From contig NZ_CP108455.1 of the NCBI RefSeq assembly GCF_036241575.1, positions 6,927,001 through 6,991,000 of the forward strand: a DNA stretch of 64,000 nucleotides, read 5' to 3'. A program made the position numbers and the translations under genes. Shown here piece after piece: positions 52,575 to 60,881 of this stretch. The notes under the pieces were generated by a model. That model saw only the letters and a list, made by a program, of their open reading frames with translations. It ran no database searches and had not been told where the DNA came from. Source of the stretch: Streptomyces sp. NBC_01267 (GTDB lineage Bacteria; Actinomycetota; Actinomycetes; Streptomycetales; Streptomycetaceae). Position 1 is the stretch's first letter. Each line of letters begins with the position of its first letter.

Positions 52575-53795
52575 ATGCGCTTCCGGCACCCCGACGGCTC
52601 GACCGTCCACCTCTCGTACTGCACCAACGTCCACCCCGCCGAGACCCTCGCCGGGGTCCGGGACCAGCTCCGTGACCACTGCGAGCCCGTACGCAGACGC
52701 CTCGGCCGGGACAGGCTGGGCATCGGACTGTGGCTCGCCAGGGACGCCGCCCGCGCCCTGACCACCGACCCGTCGGCGCTGCGCGGCCTGCGCGCCGAAC
52801 TGGACCGGCGCGGCCTCGAAGTAGTGACGCTCAACGGCTTCCCGTACGAGGGATTCGGCGCGGACGAGGTCAAGTACCGGGTGTACCGACCGGACTGGAC
52901 CGACCCCGAACGCCTCGCCCACACCACGGACCTGGCCCGGCTGCTCGCCGCGCTGCTCCCCGACGACGTGCGCCAGGGGTCGGTGTCCACCCTGCCGCTC
53001 GCCTGGCGGACCGCCTACGACGAGACCGCGGCCCGGCAGGCCCACACCGCGCTGACCACGCTCGCCGGGCGCCTCGACGCACTGGAGGAACTGACCGGCA
53101 AGTCGGTCCTGATCGCCCTGGAGCCCGAACCCGGCTGCGCCGTGGAGACCACGTCCGACGCGATTGGCCCGCTCGCCGCGGTGGCCTCGGAATCGGGCTC
53201 GCACCGTATCGGCATCTGCGTCGACACCTGCCATCTCGCCACCTCCTTCGAAGACCCGAGAACCGCGCTCGACGCCCTCGCGCAGGCGCGGATCCCCATC
53301 CCCAAGGCCCAGCTCTCCGCAGCCCTGCACGCCGAACACCCGCATCTCCCCGAGGTGCGCGCCGCCCTCGCGGCCTTCGCCGAACCGCGCTTCCTGCACC
53401 AGACCCGGGCCCTCAGCACGGCCCACGGCAGGAGCGGGGCGGGAGACAGCTGGTCCGCCGCGCGGCTGCACGGCACCGACGACCTGGGTGAGGCGCTGGC
53501 CGGAGGGGCGCTGCCGGACACCACCCCGTGGCGCGCCCACTTCCACGTGCCGCTGCACGCCCCACCGGCGCCCCCACTCACCTCCACCCTCCCCGTTCTC
53601 CAGGACGCCCTGACCCGGCTCGTCGGCGGACCGGTGCCCCGTACCCACCACCTGGAGGTGGAGACGTACACCTGGCAGGCGCTGCCGCCCGAGCTGCGCC
53701 CCCGCAACCGCGCCCAGCTCGCGGACGGCATCGCGGCCGAACTCACCCTCGCCCGAGACCTCCTGACGGACCTCGGACTCAAGGAGCTGCCGTGA
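52575..53795 (+). CDS. eboE: EboE, xylose-isomerase-like metabolite traffic protein
   Basis: 406 residues from ATG 52575. The opening HLSYCTNVHPAETLAGVRDQL is characteristic of EboE. The TIM barrel core includes VVTLNGFPYEGFGADEVKY, VLIALEPEPGCAVETTSDAI and IGICVDTCHLATSFEDPRTAL, which supply the usual acids and histidine. The C-terminal section contains the HFHVPLHAPPAPPL and HHLEVETYTWQALP motifs. EboE proteins are named metabolite traffic proteins from cyanobacterial work. It overlaps eboF by GTGA. Confidence 0.92.
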   Translation: MRFRHPDGSTVHLSYCTNVHPAETLAGVRDQLRDHCEPVRRRLGRDRLGIGLWLARDAARALTTDPSALRGLRAELDRRGLEVVTLNGFPYEGFGADEVKYRVYRPDWTDPERLAHTTDLARLLAALLPDDVRQGSVSTLPLAWRTAYDETAARQAHTALTTLAGRLDALEELTGKSVLIALEPEPGCAVETTSDAIGPLAAVASESGSHRIGICVDTCHLATSFEDPRTALDALAQARIPIPKAQLSAALHAEHPHLPEVRAALAAFAEPRFLHQTRALSTAHGRSGAGDSWSAARLHGTDDLGEALAGGALPDTTPWRAHFHVPLHAPPAPPLTSTLPVLQDALTRLVGGPVPRTHHLEVETYTWQALPPELRPRNRAQLADGIAAELTLARDLLTDLGLKELP

Positions 53796-55171
53796 CCGGA
53801 CCGAACCCCCTGCTCGTGCTGGACGTCGTGGGCCTCACCCCCCGGCTGCTCGACCACATGCCGCGCCTGAAGTCCCTCGCCGCTGCCGGTTCGCAGGCGC
53901 CGCTGTCCACCGTCCTGCCGGCCGTCACCTGCGCCGCCCAGTCCACCTTCCTCACCGGCACCACCCCCGCCGAACACGGCATCGTCGCCAACGGCTGGTA
54001 CTTCCGCGAACTCGGCGAAGTCCTCCTGTGGCGCCAGCACAACGGGCTCGTCGAAGGGGACCGGATCTGGGACGCGGCGCGCCGCGCCCACCCCGGCTAC
54101 ACCGTCGCCAACATCTGCTGGTGGTACGCGATGGGCGCCGACACCGACTTCACCGTCACCCCCCGCCCCGTCTACTACGCGGACGGCCGCAAGGAACCCG
54201 ACTGCTACACCCGGCCCCCGTCCCTCCACGACGAACTGACCGAGAAACTCGGCACGTTCCCCCTGTTCCACTTCTGGGGACCGGGCGCGGACATCGTCTC
54301 GTCCCGCTGGATCGTCGACGCGACCCGCCACCTCCTCGCCACCCGCCACCCCGACCTCGCCCTCAGCTACCTCCCCCACCTCGACTACGACCTCCAGCGC
54401 TACGGACCCGACGACCCCCGCGCGCACCGGGCGGCGGCGGACCTCGACCGGGTCCTCGCCCCGCTCGTCGACGACGCGCGCGCCGAGGGCCGGACCGTCG
54501 TCGCGCTCTCCGAGTACGGCATCACCCGCGTCAGCCGCCCCGTCGACATCAACCGGGCGCTGCGCCGCGCCGGACTCGTCGAGGTCCACACCCAGGACGG
54601 CATGGAGTACCTCGACCCGATGACGTCCCGGGCCTTCGCCGTCGCCGACCACCAGGTCGCGCACGTCTACGTACGCCGCCCGGAGGACCTCGAAGCCACC
54701 CGCGAAGTCCTCCAGGACCTCGAAGGAATCGGCCAGCTCCTCGACGACGAGGGCAAGAAGAGCCACGGCCTGGACCATCCGCGTTCCGGGGAACTGGTGG
54801 CCGTGGCCGAGCCCGACGCCTGGTTCACGTACTACTACTGGCTCGACGACGCGCGCGCCCCCGACTTCGCACAGCTCGTGGAGATCCACCGCAAGCCGGG
54901 GTACGACCCGGTCGAGCTGTTCATGGACCCGCTCGACCCCTACGTCAGGCTCAAGGCGGCCAAGGCACTGGCGCGCAAGAAGCTCGGCATGCGCTACCGC
55001 ATGGCCGTCGTACCGCTCGATCCCTCACCGGTCCGCGGCAGTCACGGCCGCCTCCCCGCGAGCGACGACGAGGGTCCGCTCATCCTCTGCTCCACCCCCG
55101 ACGCGGTCCGCGGCCGGGTCGCGGCGACCGAGGTGAAGTCGCTTCTCCTGCGGCTCGCCGGACTGCACTGA
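53792..55171 (+). CDS. eboF: EboF-like alkaline-phosphatase-superfamily protein with altered metal ligands
   Basis: 459 residues from GTG 53792 overlapping eboE. It is a nucleotide-pyrophosphatase/phosphodiesterase fold: first ligand aspartate in LLVLDVVGLTPRLLD, threonine nucleophile in LPAVTCAAQSTFLTGTTP, AEHGIVANGWYFRE, and the C-terminal GSHGRLPASDDEGP histidine. Two canonical ligand clusters are changed: the usual D-x(3)-H reads HLDYDLQRYGP (His to Gln by alignment to the family pattern), and the usual SDHG reads LSEYGI (Asp to Glu, His to Tyr). I believe this is shared by the Ebo branch, but I cannot verify it here. It is the last gene of the overlapping run. Confidence 0.88.
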   Translation: MTGPNPLLVLDVVGLTPRLLDHMPRLKSLAAAGSQAPLSTVLPAVTCAAQSTFLTGTTPAEHGIVANGWYFRELGEVLLWRQHNGLVEGDRIWDAARRAHPGYTVANICWWYAMGADTDFTVTPRPVYYADGRKEPDCYTRPPSLHDELTEKLGTFPLFHFWGPGADIVSSRWIVDATRHLLATRHPDLALSYLPHLDYDLQRYGPDDPRAHRAAADLDRVLAPLVDDARAEGRTVVALSEYGITRVSRPVDINRALRRAGLVEVHTQDGMEYLDPMTSRAFAVADHQVAHVYVRRPEDLEATREVLQDLEGIGQLLDDEGKKSHGLDHPRSGELVAVAEPDAWFTYYYWLDDARAPDFAQLVEIHRKPGYDPVELFMDPLDPYVRLKAAKALARKKLGMRYRMAVVPLDPSPVRGSHGRLPASDDEGPLILCSTPDAVRGRVAATEVKSLLLRLAGLH

Positions 55172-55237
55172 CCACCGGACCGCCCGTCCAACCACCCGCA
55201 CAGGCCAACACCCCGACAGGCATGAGGAGTTCCGCAC

Positions 55238-56332
55238 ATGAGCCGTCATTCCGCAGCCACCGACCCCGACCTCGTCCACAGGCTCAGCCGGCGCAACATG
55301 CTCGGTGTCACCGCGGGGGCCGGCGCTGCCGCCCTCCTCGGACTCTCCGCGACCCCGGCCGCAGCCGGTGCCAAGGGGCACCAGCAGGGGCAGCTCCACG
55401 GCGACCACCCCGGACACGGCGACACGCACGGCAGAACCGGACCGGTCCTGACCCCCGGGCGCCTCGGCATCCAGCTCTACTCGCTGCGCGACAAGATCGC
55501 GGAGATCGGCTTCGCCAAGGTCTTCGACGAGCTGGAGCGCTTCGGCTACGACGAGATCGAGTACGCCGGGTACACCCAGGGCACCGGGGCGATCACCCCG
55601 TCCCAGTTGCACCGGATCGCCCGCGACCACGGTCTGAACGGCATCGGCAGTCACGTCAACTACTACGACGACAACAACCCCGGCGCCTACAGCTTCGCGC
55701 AGAACCTCGACAAGGTCCTCGACGACGCCCAGACGCTCGGCCTCAAGCACATCGGGACCGCGTCGGGCCCGTTCCGCTACGGATCCACCGTCGACGCCTG
55801 GAAGCGGGCCGCGGCGGACTTCAACACCTACGGCGCCGCGGCGAGGAAGCGCGGCATGAAGTTCTACCAGCACAACCACGGCGACGAGTTCTCGTTCGCC
55901 ACCGATCAGCCCGACGTCCGCCTCTACGACGTGCTCCTCGCCGAGACCGACCCGCATCTGGTCTACCTGGAGATGGACATCTACTGGGCGTTCACCGGCC
56001 AGTTCCGGTTCAGCAGGACCGCCGAGGGGAAGCCCGCCCCCTTCGAGCCGCTCGACTACGTACTGAAGCAGCCCGACCGCTACCCGCTCTTCCACGTCAA
56101 GGACGGTGTCCACGACGAAGCCGCCCGCGACGGCTACGACATGACCGATGTCGGGGACGGGGACATCGACTACAAGACCTTCATCTCGGCGGTGAACCGC
56201 ACGCACGGCGGTCGCCGCAGCCACCACTGGCAGGTGGAGCACGATCAGCCGGTGGACTCCTTCGCCTTCGCCCGCAAGTCGGCGGCGCATCTGCACGGGC
56301 TCCGCGAGGAGGCTCACCGGGGCCGGAACTGA
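55238..56332 (+). CDS. Tat-exported xylose-isomerase-like TIM barrel
   Basis: 364 residues. The twin-arginine signal HRLSRRNMLGVTAGAGAAAL is preceded by a 15-residue head. A histidine-rich linker (HQQGQLHGDHPGHGDTHG) leads into an AP2Ec-type barrel: LGIQLYSLRDKIAEIG, FYQHNHGDEFS, YLEMDIYWAFTGQ, FHVKDGVHDE, HWQVEHDQPVDSFAFA. It is exported to the cell surface, unlike the other three barrels in this block, which have no signal. It lies 66 bases after eboF and ahead of a strong terminator, so it may be the last gene of the transcript. A role on extracellular sugars or keto-sugars fits the multidomain secreted protein upstream. Confidence 0.9.
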   Translation: MSRHSAATDPDLVHRLSRRNMLGVTAGAGAAALLGLSATPAAAGAKGHQQGQLHGDHPGHGDTHGRTGPVLTPGRLGIQLYSLRDKIAEIGFAKVFDELERFGYDEIEYAGYTQGTGAITPSQLHRIARDHGLNGIGSHVNYYDDNNPGAYSFAQNLDKVLDDAQTLGLKHIGTASGPFRYGSTVDAWKRAAADFNTYGAAARKRGMKFYQHNHGDEFSFATDQPDVRLYDVLLAETDPHLVYLEMDIYWAFTGQFRFSRTAEGKPAPFEPLDYVLKQPDRYPLFHVKDGVHDEAARDGYDMTDVGDGDIDYKTFISAVNRTHGGRRSHHWQVEHDQPVDSFAFARKSAAHLHGLREEAHRGRN

Positions 56333-56346
56333 GGGTCCCCGTGGTG

Positions 56347-56383
56347 GCCCTCCGCCCGGCTCGGACGGAGCCGGGCGGAGGGC
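56347..56383. terminator. 16-bp perfect hairpin terminator
   Basis: Arms 56347-56362 and 56368-56383 pair perfectly around a 5-base loop, 14 bases after the TIM-barrel stop. It ends the Ebo-side transcript and touches the 3' end of the remnant on the other strand. Confidence 0.92.
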
Positions 56384-56610
56384 CGCGTTCAGCGTCCGGA
56401 CGAGCTCGGTGGCCGAGTCGGCGGCGCGGGTCGTCCACACCTGACTGCCGAGCAGGATCGCGGACCTCTCGGCTTTGACGAGCAGATCGGCGAGCTTCTC
56501 GACGGCCGCGGGATCACCGGCCGAGCGGGCCGACGCCCGCTAGCGGCCCGACTCGGGCACCCGGGCCTGCTCGGCGGACACCTTCGCGTCGAGCACATCG
56601 GGGTCAGGCA
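56381..56610 (-). pseudogene. Remnant of a thiamine-diphosphate enzyme (acetolactate-synthase-like central domain)
   Basis: Reading down from ATG 56608-56610 gives DVLDAKVSAEQARVPESGR, an in-frame TAG at 56540-56542, then RASARSAGDPAAVEKLADLL, VKAERSAILLGSQVWTTRA and ADSATELVRTLN before the sequence degenerates into the hairpin. This matches the interdomain and central-domain start of TPP-dependent acetolactate synthase/oxalyl-CoA decarboxylase-like enzymes (IPxDVLDAKV ... AERPxILLGSQVW). The stop replaces the tyrosine expected in GRYRA. Both the N-terminal pyrimidine-binding part and the C-terminal part are missing, so about 75 codons survive. Confidence 0.75.
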
Positions 56611-57002
56611 TGGCGAAGATCCATTCCCTTCGTAGGGGTGGTGGAGCTCGGCCCGATAGATTGCATACAGTCGACGAATACTGAATGGCTCTCCGTCCAG
56701 TGGGCGGCGCCCAGAGGGCGTGCTCCCCTTCTTCGCGTTTCCTTCGCGCCGGGGGAGGGGGGCATACGCCGCCTTCGCCGGTGGTGACCTGCTCCCGCCG
56801 CGATGACGGGCGGCGCAGCGGGGAGTGGGCGGGGAGGGGGGGCGTGCCGGGGAACTTCCCGCAGTGCCGGCTCGCGCACTGGCCGGCGTGCGCTGCTGGG
56901 CCGGTCGCTGACCACGGCAAATGCAGGTGAAGGGCACCTCAAACCCCTGGTATTGTTGTTCTTGTCGCCGCGGGGAACAAAGTCGCGGCCGACAGACACC
57001 TT
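56611..57002. other. Intergenic region before tRNA-Leu
   Basis: This 392-base stretch holds no gene I can support. Near 56664-56686 it has a TTGCATACAG-type AT-rich partial palindrome, with GAATAC, that looks like a GntR operator left from the decayed gene's promoter. From 56740 on it is GC-rich with no clear coding bias. Confidence 0.5.
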
Positions 57003-57090
57003 GTCCGGGTGGCGGAATGGCAGACGCGCTAGCTTGAGGTGCTAGTGCCCTTTATCGGGCGTGGGGGTTCAAGTCCCCCCTCGGACACCA
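57003..57090 (+). tRNA. tRNA-Leu (anticodon GAG)
   Basis: An 88-nt cloverleaf including an encoded CCA. The acceptor stem is GTCCGGG with CTCGGAC (one G-U pair), the D-arm is GGCGGAATGGCAGACGC, the anticodon stem is CTAGC/GCTAG with loop TTGAGGT (anticodon GAG at 57036-57038), the long class II variable arm is TGCCCTTTATCGGGCG and the T-arm is GGGGG-TTCAAGT-CCCCC. The discriminator is A. Its 3' end is the apparent attachment site of the downstream segment. Confidence 0.97.
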
Positions 57091-57091
57091 G
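57078..57091 (+). repeat. Attachment-site-like direct repeat, tRNA copy
   Basis: CCCTCGGACACCAG, the last 13 bases of tRNA-Leu plus one, is repeated exactly at 61457-61470. Placement at the 3' end of a tRNA is the usual arrangement for integrative elements. Confidence 0.6.
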
Positions 57092-57132
57092 AACCAGAGG
57101 TAGTTCTCGCAACTGCCCAGGTTGGCTTCATG

Positions 57133-57174
57133 GAACTCCCAGCACGGATTCGTCCGGGCTGGGAGTTCTTTTTT
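57133..57174 (+). terminator. Rho-independent terminator of tRNA-Leu
   Basis: GAACTCCCAGC (57133-57143) pairs with GCTGGGAGTTC (57158-57168), and six T residues follow. The stem of 11 bp and the U-tract make this the clearest intrinsic terminator in the window. Confidence 0.95.
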
Positions 57175-57288
57175 GCGTTCGAGGTCTTGTTCGGTGCTGG
57201 TGCGCTGAAGGCCTTGGGGATGGCGAGGGTGCCCGCGTTGACCGGTGATGAACCGCTCCAGGCGCTTGCGAAGGTAGGCGAAGGGCGC

Positions 57289-58554
57289 TCAGCCGCGGTA
57301 GCGGGCGCGGCCCACGGCGGCGGTGAGGGTCAGGGGCACGGTCAGGGCGGCGGCGGTCAGGAAGAGCCCGTGGTAGGCGTGGTGTTCGGCGGGGGCGGCG
57401 GCGAGGGTGCTGGCCAAGGCGCTGCCGACGTAGAGGGCGAGGCCGAACATGGCGACGCCGGTGGCGCGGGCCGTCGGGGACAGCCCGGTGGCCCAGGACT
57501 GGATCGTGGAGTGCATGAATGACCAGCCGCCGCCGAGCAGCAATGCGGTCACCACCAGCGCCGGCACCGACCGGCTCGTCGCGGCGAGACCGAATGCCAG
57601 GGCCATCTGGACCCCGCCGGTCACGATGAGCCACGTCGGCGTCCACCGTCCGACCAGCCGCTTGACCATCTGCGCCGCTGACATGGAGCCCACGCCGTAG
57701 AGCGCGGACACCGCGCCCGCCAGCGTGGCCGAGGCCCCCTGGGCCTCCAGCGCGGGGGCCAGATAGGTCAAGAAGCCCAGCAGGACCGCCCCTTCGAGCA
57801 TCGCGATGGCCATGACGAACCACTGCCAGCGTGAGCGCAGCACCACCCGGATCGGGGCGAGCATCGAACCGGCCGGCTCGCGTACGGGTTCCGGCAGCCG
57901 ACGCAGGGCCATGGCCAGGTACGCGGCGAACAGGCCGGGGAGTGCGAACACCAGCCGCCAGCTGACGTAGTGCGCCAGGGCCCCGGCGACGACCGTGGCC
58001 ACTGCCGTCCCCAGCGCGAACGCGGTCATGAGCTCGCTGAGCGGGCGCTGCCGGACCGCGGCGGGCACGGTGTCGCCGACGTAGGTGATGGACGCGGCGA
58101 TGGACGCGGCGAAGAGGGCGCCGGCGGCAGCGCGCGCCACGATCAGCGTCGGGGCGTTCGGGGCGATCACCGAGCACAGCGCGGCGACGGCGGCCCCGGC
58201 CAGCGAGAACCGCATGACCGCCACCCGGCCCATCCGATCGCTGGCCAGGCCCCAGACCGGCTGCATCAGGCCGTAGAAGAGGAAGTACCCGCTGGCCGCG
58301 AGCATCACGGTCGGCAGCGAGACGCCGAGTTGGGAACCGATCAGCAGCAGCATGGGCGTGATGCAGAAGCGGTCGAAGTTGCTGGCGAACCCGGCGGCAC
58401 GCAGCAGCCGGAGCGAGGCGGCGGGCAACGCGGAGGCCGGGCGGGCGGTGAAGTCCGTGGCAGTCGTGTCGGTGCCGTCGGTCGCGGTGCCGTCGGTCGC
58501 GGTGCCGGAGATGTGGGCGGAGTCCGAGGTGTCGGCGGAGTCAGAGATGTCCAC
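57289..58554 (-). CDS. MFS transporter (drug/metabolite exporter)
   Basis: 421 residues from GTG 58552-58554, six bases after AAAGGAG. A threonine/aspartate-rich N-terminus (SDSADTSDSAHISGTATDGT) precedes about twelve membrane helices. The MFS loop 2-3 signature appears as GLASDRMGRVAVMRFSLAG, and motif C-like glycine/proline positions are seen in GTAVATVVAGALAHYVSWRLVFALPG. The family is drug:H+ antiporter 1-like. It is divergent from the XRE regulator (221-base gap) and inside the putative tRNA-bounded segment, consistent with an acquired resistance or export module. Confidence 0.92.
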   Translation of the reverse strand: MDISDSADTSDSAHISGTATDGTATDGTDTTATDFTARPASALPAASLRLLRAAGFASNFDRFCITPMLLLIGSQLGVSLPTVMLAASGYFLFYGLMQPVWGLASDRMGRVAVMRFSLAGAAVAALCSVIAPNAPTLIVARAAAGALFAASIAASITYVGDTVPAAVRQRPLSELMTAFALGTAVATVVAGALAHYVSWRLVFALPGLFAAYLAMALRRLPEPVREPAGSMLAPIRVVLRSRWQWFVMAIAMLEGAVLLGFLTYLAPALEAQGASATLAGAVSALYGVGSMSAAQMVKRLVGRWTPTWLIVTGGVQMALAFGLAATSRSVPALVVTALLLGGGWSFMHSTIQSWATGLSPTARATGVAMFGLALYVGSALASTLAAAPAEHHAYHGLFLTAAALTVPLTLTAAVGRARYRG

Positions 58555-58774
58555 GAGGTGCTCCTTTGCTGATCTGCCGACGCTCTCTGGTCGGCAGATC
58601 CAGCTCACCATCGCGGTCGCTCCCGGCCGGCCCGCATCCGATTACCCTTGCTCATACCCTGGCGCGCGGGTGCCGCGGTCCCAAGGGGGCGCGGGCTCCC
58701 GCGCTCGGCCGGGAGCTCTACTGGATCCGCCGGAGGGCACGACGGGTGGGCGCGTACGGGGAGGAGTGTCCGAT

Positions 58775-59647
58775 ATGCACGGCGTCGGACCGGAAGAGCA
58801 CGGACAGGCGGGTACGTCCACGGGGCGTGCGCAGGCGAGTGGCCCACGCAGGGAGCTCGGCGCCTTTCTGCGCTCCAGGCGTGAGCGGCTGACCCCCGGT
58901 GAGGTGGGGCTGCCCGGTTCACCACGGCGCCGCACCCCGGGGCTACGACGCAGTGAGGTCGCCGAGCTGGCCGGGATCAGCAGCTCCTGGTACGCGTGGC
59001 TGGAGCAGGGCCGGGTCCGTACGTCGGAGCAGGTGCTGCGGTCAGTGGCACGCGCCCTGCGGCTGGACGCGGCTGAGACCGCGCATGTCAGGTCGTTCGT
59101 GGAACAGACCGCGCCGGGCGGGTCAGCGCCGGGCTGGGTGTCGCGGAACCTGCTGTCACTGGTGGAGGCTCTGGCCCCGCACCCGGCCGTGGTGCTCGAC
59201 CCGCACTGGGACCTACTGGCCTGGAACACCGGCTATGCGGCGCTGCTCACCGACCCGGCGCGGCTGACTCCCAAGCAGCGCAACCTGCTGTGGTTGGTCT
59301 TCCGCTGGCAGCCTGCGCGCACGCTGCTCACCGAGTGGGAGCCGGAGGCCAGGAGTCTGCTCGGCCAGTTCCGTGCGAAGGCGGCCCGCCACCCCGAGGA
59401 CGGCCGGTATGCCGAGATCACCGAAGAGCTGCTGACCGACCCCGACGCGGCTCGGTGGTACGACCGCCGGGAGACCTCGGCCTTTCATCCCGCTGTGCGG
59501 CATTTCCGCCACCCTGTGGTGGGTGATCTGAGGCTGCGCTACGTCAAACTCGCCGCCGTGGACGAGCCTGGCCATCACTTCCTGGCCTACCTGCCCGACG
59601 ACCGGGCGACAGAGGCGGCGGTGGGTACGCTCGCCGGGGAGAAGTGA
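58775..59647 (+). CDS. XRE-family regulator with MmyB-like ligand domain
   Basis: 290 residues from ATG 58775 with GGGGAGGA nine bases upstream. The helix-turn-helix region is LRSRRERLTPGEVGLPG, RRTPGLRRSEVAELAGISSS and WYAWLEQGRVRTSEQVLRSVA. The MmyB-like domain follows (AVVLDPHWDLLAWNTGYAALLTDPARL, HPAVRHFRHPVVGDLRLRY). It probably controls the divergent MFS gene and possibly the downstream dehydrogenase remnant. It shares architecture with the regulator at 19.4 kb but is not a close copy. Confidence 0.92.
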   Translation: MHGVGPEEHGQAGTSTGRAQASGPRRELGAFLRSRRERLTPGEVGLPGSPRRRTPGLRRSEVAELAGISSSWYAWLEQGRVRTSEQVLRSVARALRLDAAETAHVRSFVEQTAPGGSAPGWVSRNLLSLVEALAPHPAVVLDPHWDLLAWNTGYAALLTDPARLTPKQRNLLWLVFRWQPARTLLTEWEPEARSLLGQFRAKAARHPEDGRYAEITEELLTDPDAARWYDRRETSAFHPAVRHFRHPVVGDLRLRYVKLAAVDEPGHHFLAYLPDDRATEAAVGTLAGEK

Positions 59648-59703
59648 GCCGACCGGCAGCAGGCGACAGCCCGGTACCGCGGACCGCAGGTGACGGTCCC
59701 GGG

Positions 59704-59750
59704 CCCGGGGGAGGAGAGGCCCGCCCCACGGTCGGCTCCCCTCTCCCGGG
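59704..59750. terminator. Imperfect hairpin between convergent genes
   Basis: CCCGGGGGAGGAG-type and CTCTCCCGGG-type arms (59704-59719 and 59736-59750) can form an interrupted stem between the XRE regulator stop and the dehydrogenase stop. Mismatches make this a weaker call than the other hairpins. Confidence 0.4.
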
Positions 59751-59757
59751 CTGTCCG

Positions 59758-60846
59758 TCAGCTCGTCAGTACGGCCTTCATCACTGAGCCGTCGGCGACC
59801 GCGTCCAGCGCGGCGGCGTGCTGTTCCAGCGAGAAGGGGGTCACCAGGCTCGCGAGGTCGAACCGCGCGCTGAGCGCCGGGAGCAGGCGGACGTACTCGA
59901 CGAGGTGGGCGCCCGTGAAGGCCCACGACCCGATGACGTCCAGCTGCCGGTAGACGATCTGGTGCGGGTTGACGAGGGTGTCACCGGCGTCGGTGTACTG
60001 GCCGATGACCAGGTAGGTGCCTCCTCGTCGGACCAGGGTGAGGCCCTGTCCGACGGCGGCCGGCACCCCGGCGCACTCGATCACCAGGTCGGCCCCGGCC
60101 CCGCCGGTGGCAGCCGTCACCTCCCGCAGCACCTGGCCGGGATCGGTGGCGTCGGCGATGTTCAGATGCACATCGCCGATGCCGGCCGCGGCGGCCTGGG
60201 CCAGCCGGCCGGCCGGGCCGCCGACGACGATGACCCTGGCCGCGCCGGCCAACTGGGCGAAGGCCGCTGCCGCCAGGCCGACCGGGCCGCTGCCTTGCAC
60301 CACCACGACCTCACCGATCCGCACCGGCCTGCGCTCGTACAGTGCGTGGGCCACGGTGGGCCCCGCGCAGGCGAGCGACATGGCGGCGAGCGGGTCGGTA
60401 CCGTCGTCGACCTTGACCACGGTGGTGCCGGGCTGCAGCACGATGTGGTCGGCCCAGGAGCCGGACAGCTCCGGGCCGTCAGTGAGGGAGCGGTTGACGC
60501 CGTAGGTGCGCCGGTTCTCGCACAGGGTCGGTTCGCGGTGCAGCCGGCAAGCCCGGCAGACGCCGCAGGCGATGGAGGAGGCCCACATCACCGTGTCACC
60601 GGCGGCCAGCGGCGCGCCAGTGGCGTCCTGGTGGTGGCCGGGGCTCAACTCCTTCACCACACCCAGACCTTCGTGACCCAGGACCAGCGGGACGGGGATG
60701 TCGAGGTGCCCTTGCTGGAGGTGCAGGTCCGTGCCGCAGATCCCGCCGTAGCCGCAGGCGACGACCATGCCGCCGTCGGGGGCCTGCGGCAGGTCGAACT
60801 CGCGCAGCCGAAGCGGCTTTCCGAACTCCTCCAGGACGACGGCGCG
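59758..60846 (-). pseudogene. Zinc-dependent alcohol dehydrogenase without its own start, fused to SDR remnant
   Basis: The frame carries a near-complete medium-chain zinc alcohol dehydrogenase (about 363 residues): RAVVLEEFGKPLRLREFDLP, catalytic GICGTDLHLQQGHLDIPVPLVLGHEG, structural zinc cysteines in SSIACGVCRACRLHREPTLC, cofactor VVQGSGPVGLAAAAFAQLAGA and GTYLVIGQYTDAGDT. The expected start methionine has become glycine and no ATG, GTG or TTG is near; the frame simply continues upstream into sequence encoding GPFHLSRALAP from an SDR. The catalytic part looks intact, so it may be expressed as a fusion if an upstream start exists, but the more economical reading is a deletion scar. Confidence 0.7.
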
Positions 60847-60881
60847 TCCGGTGCCGGGCGCGAGGGCACGGCTGAGGTGGA

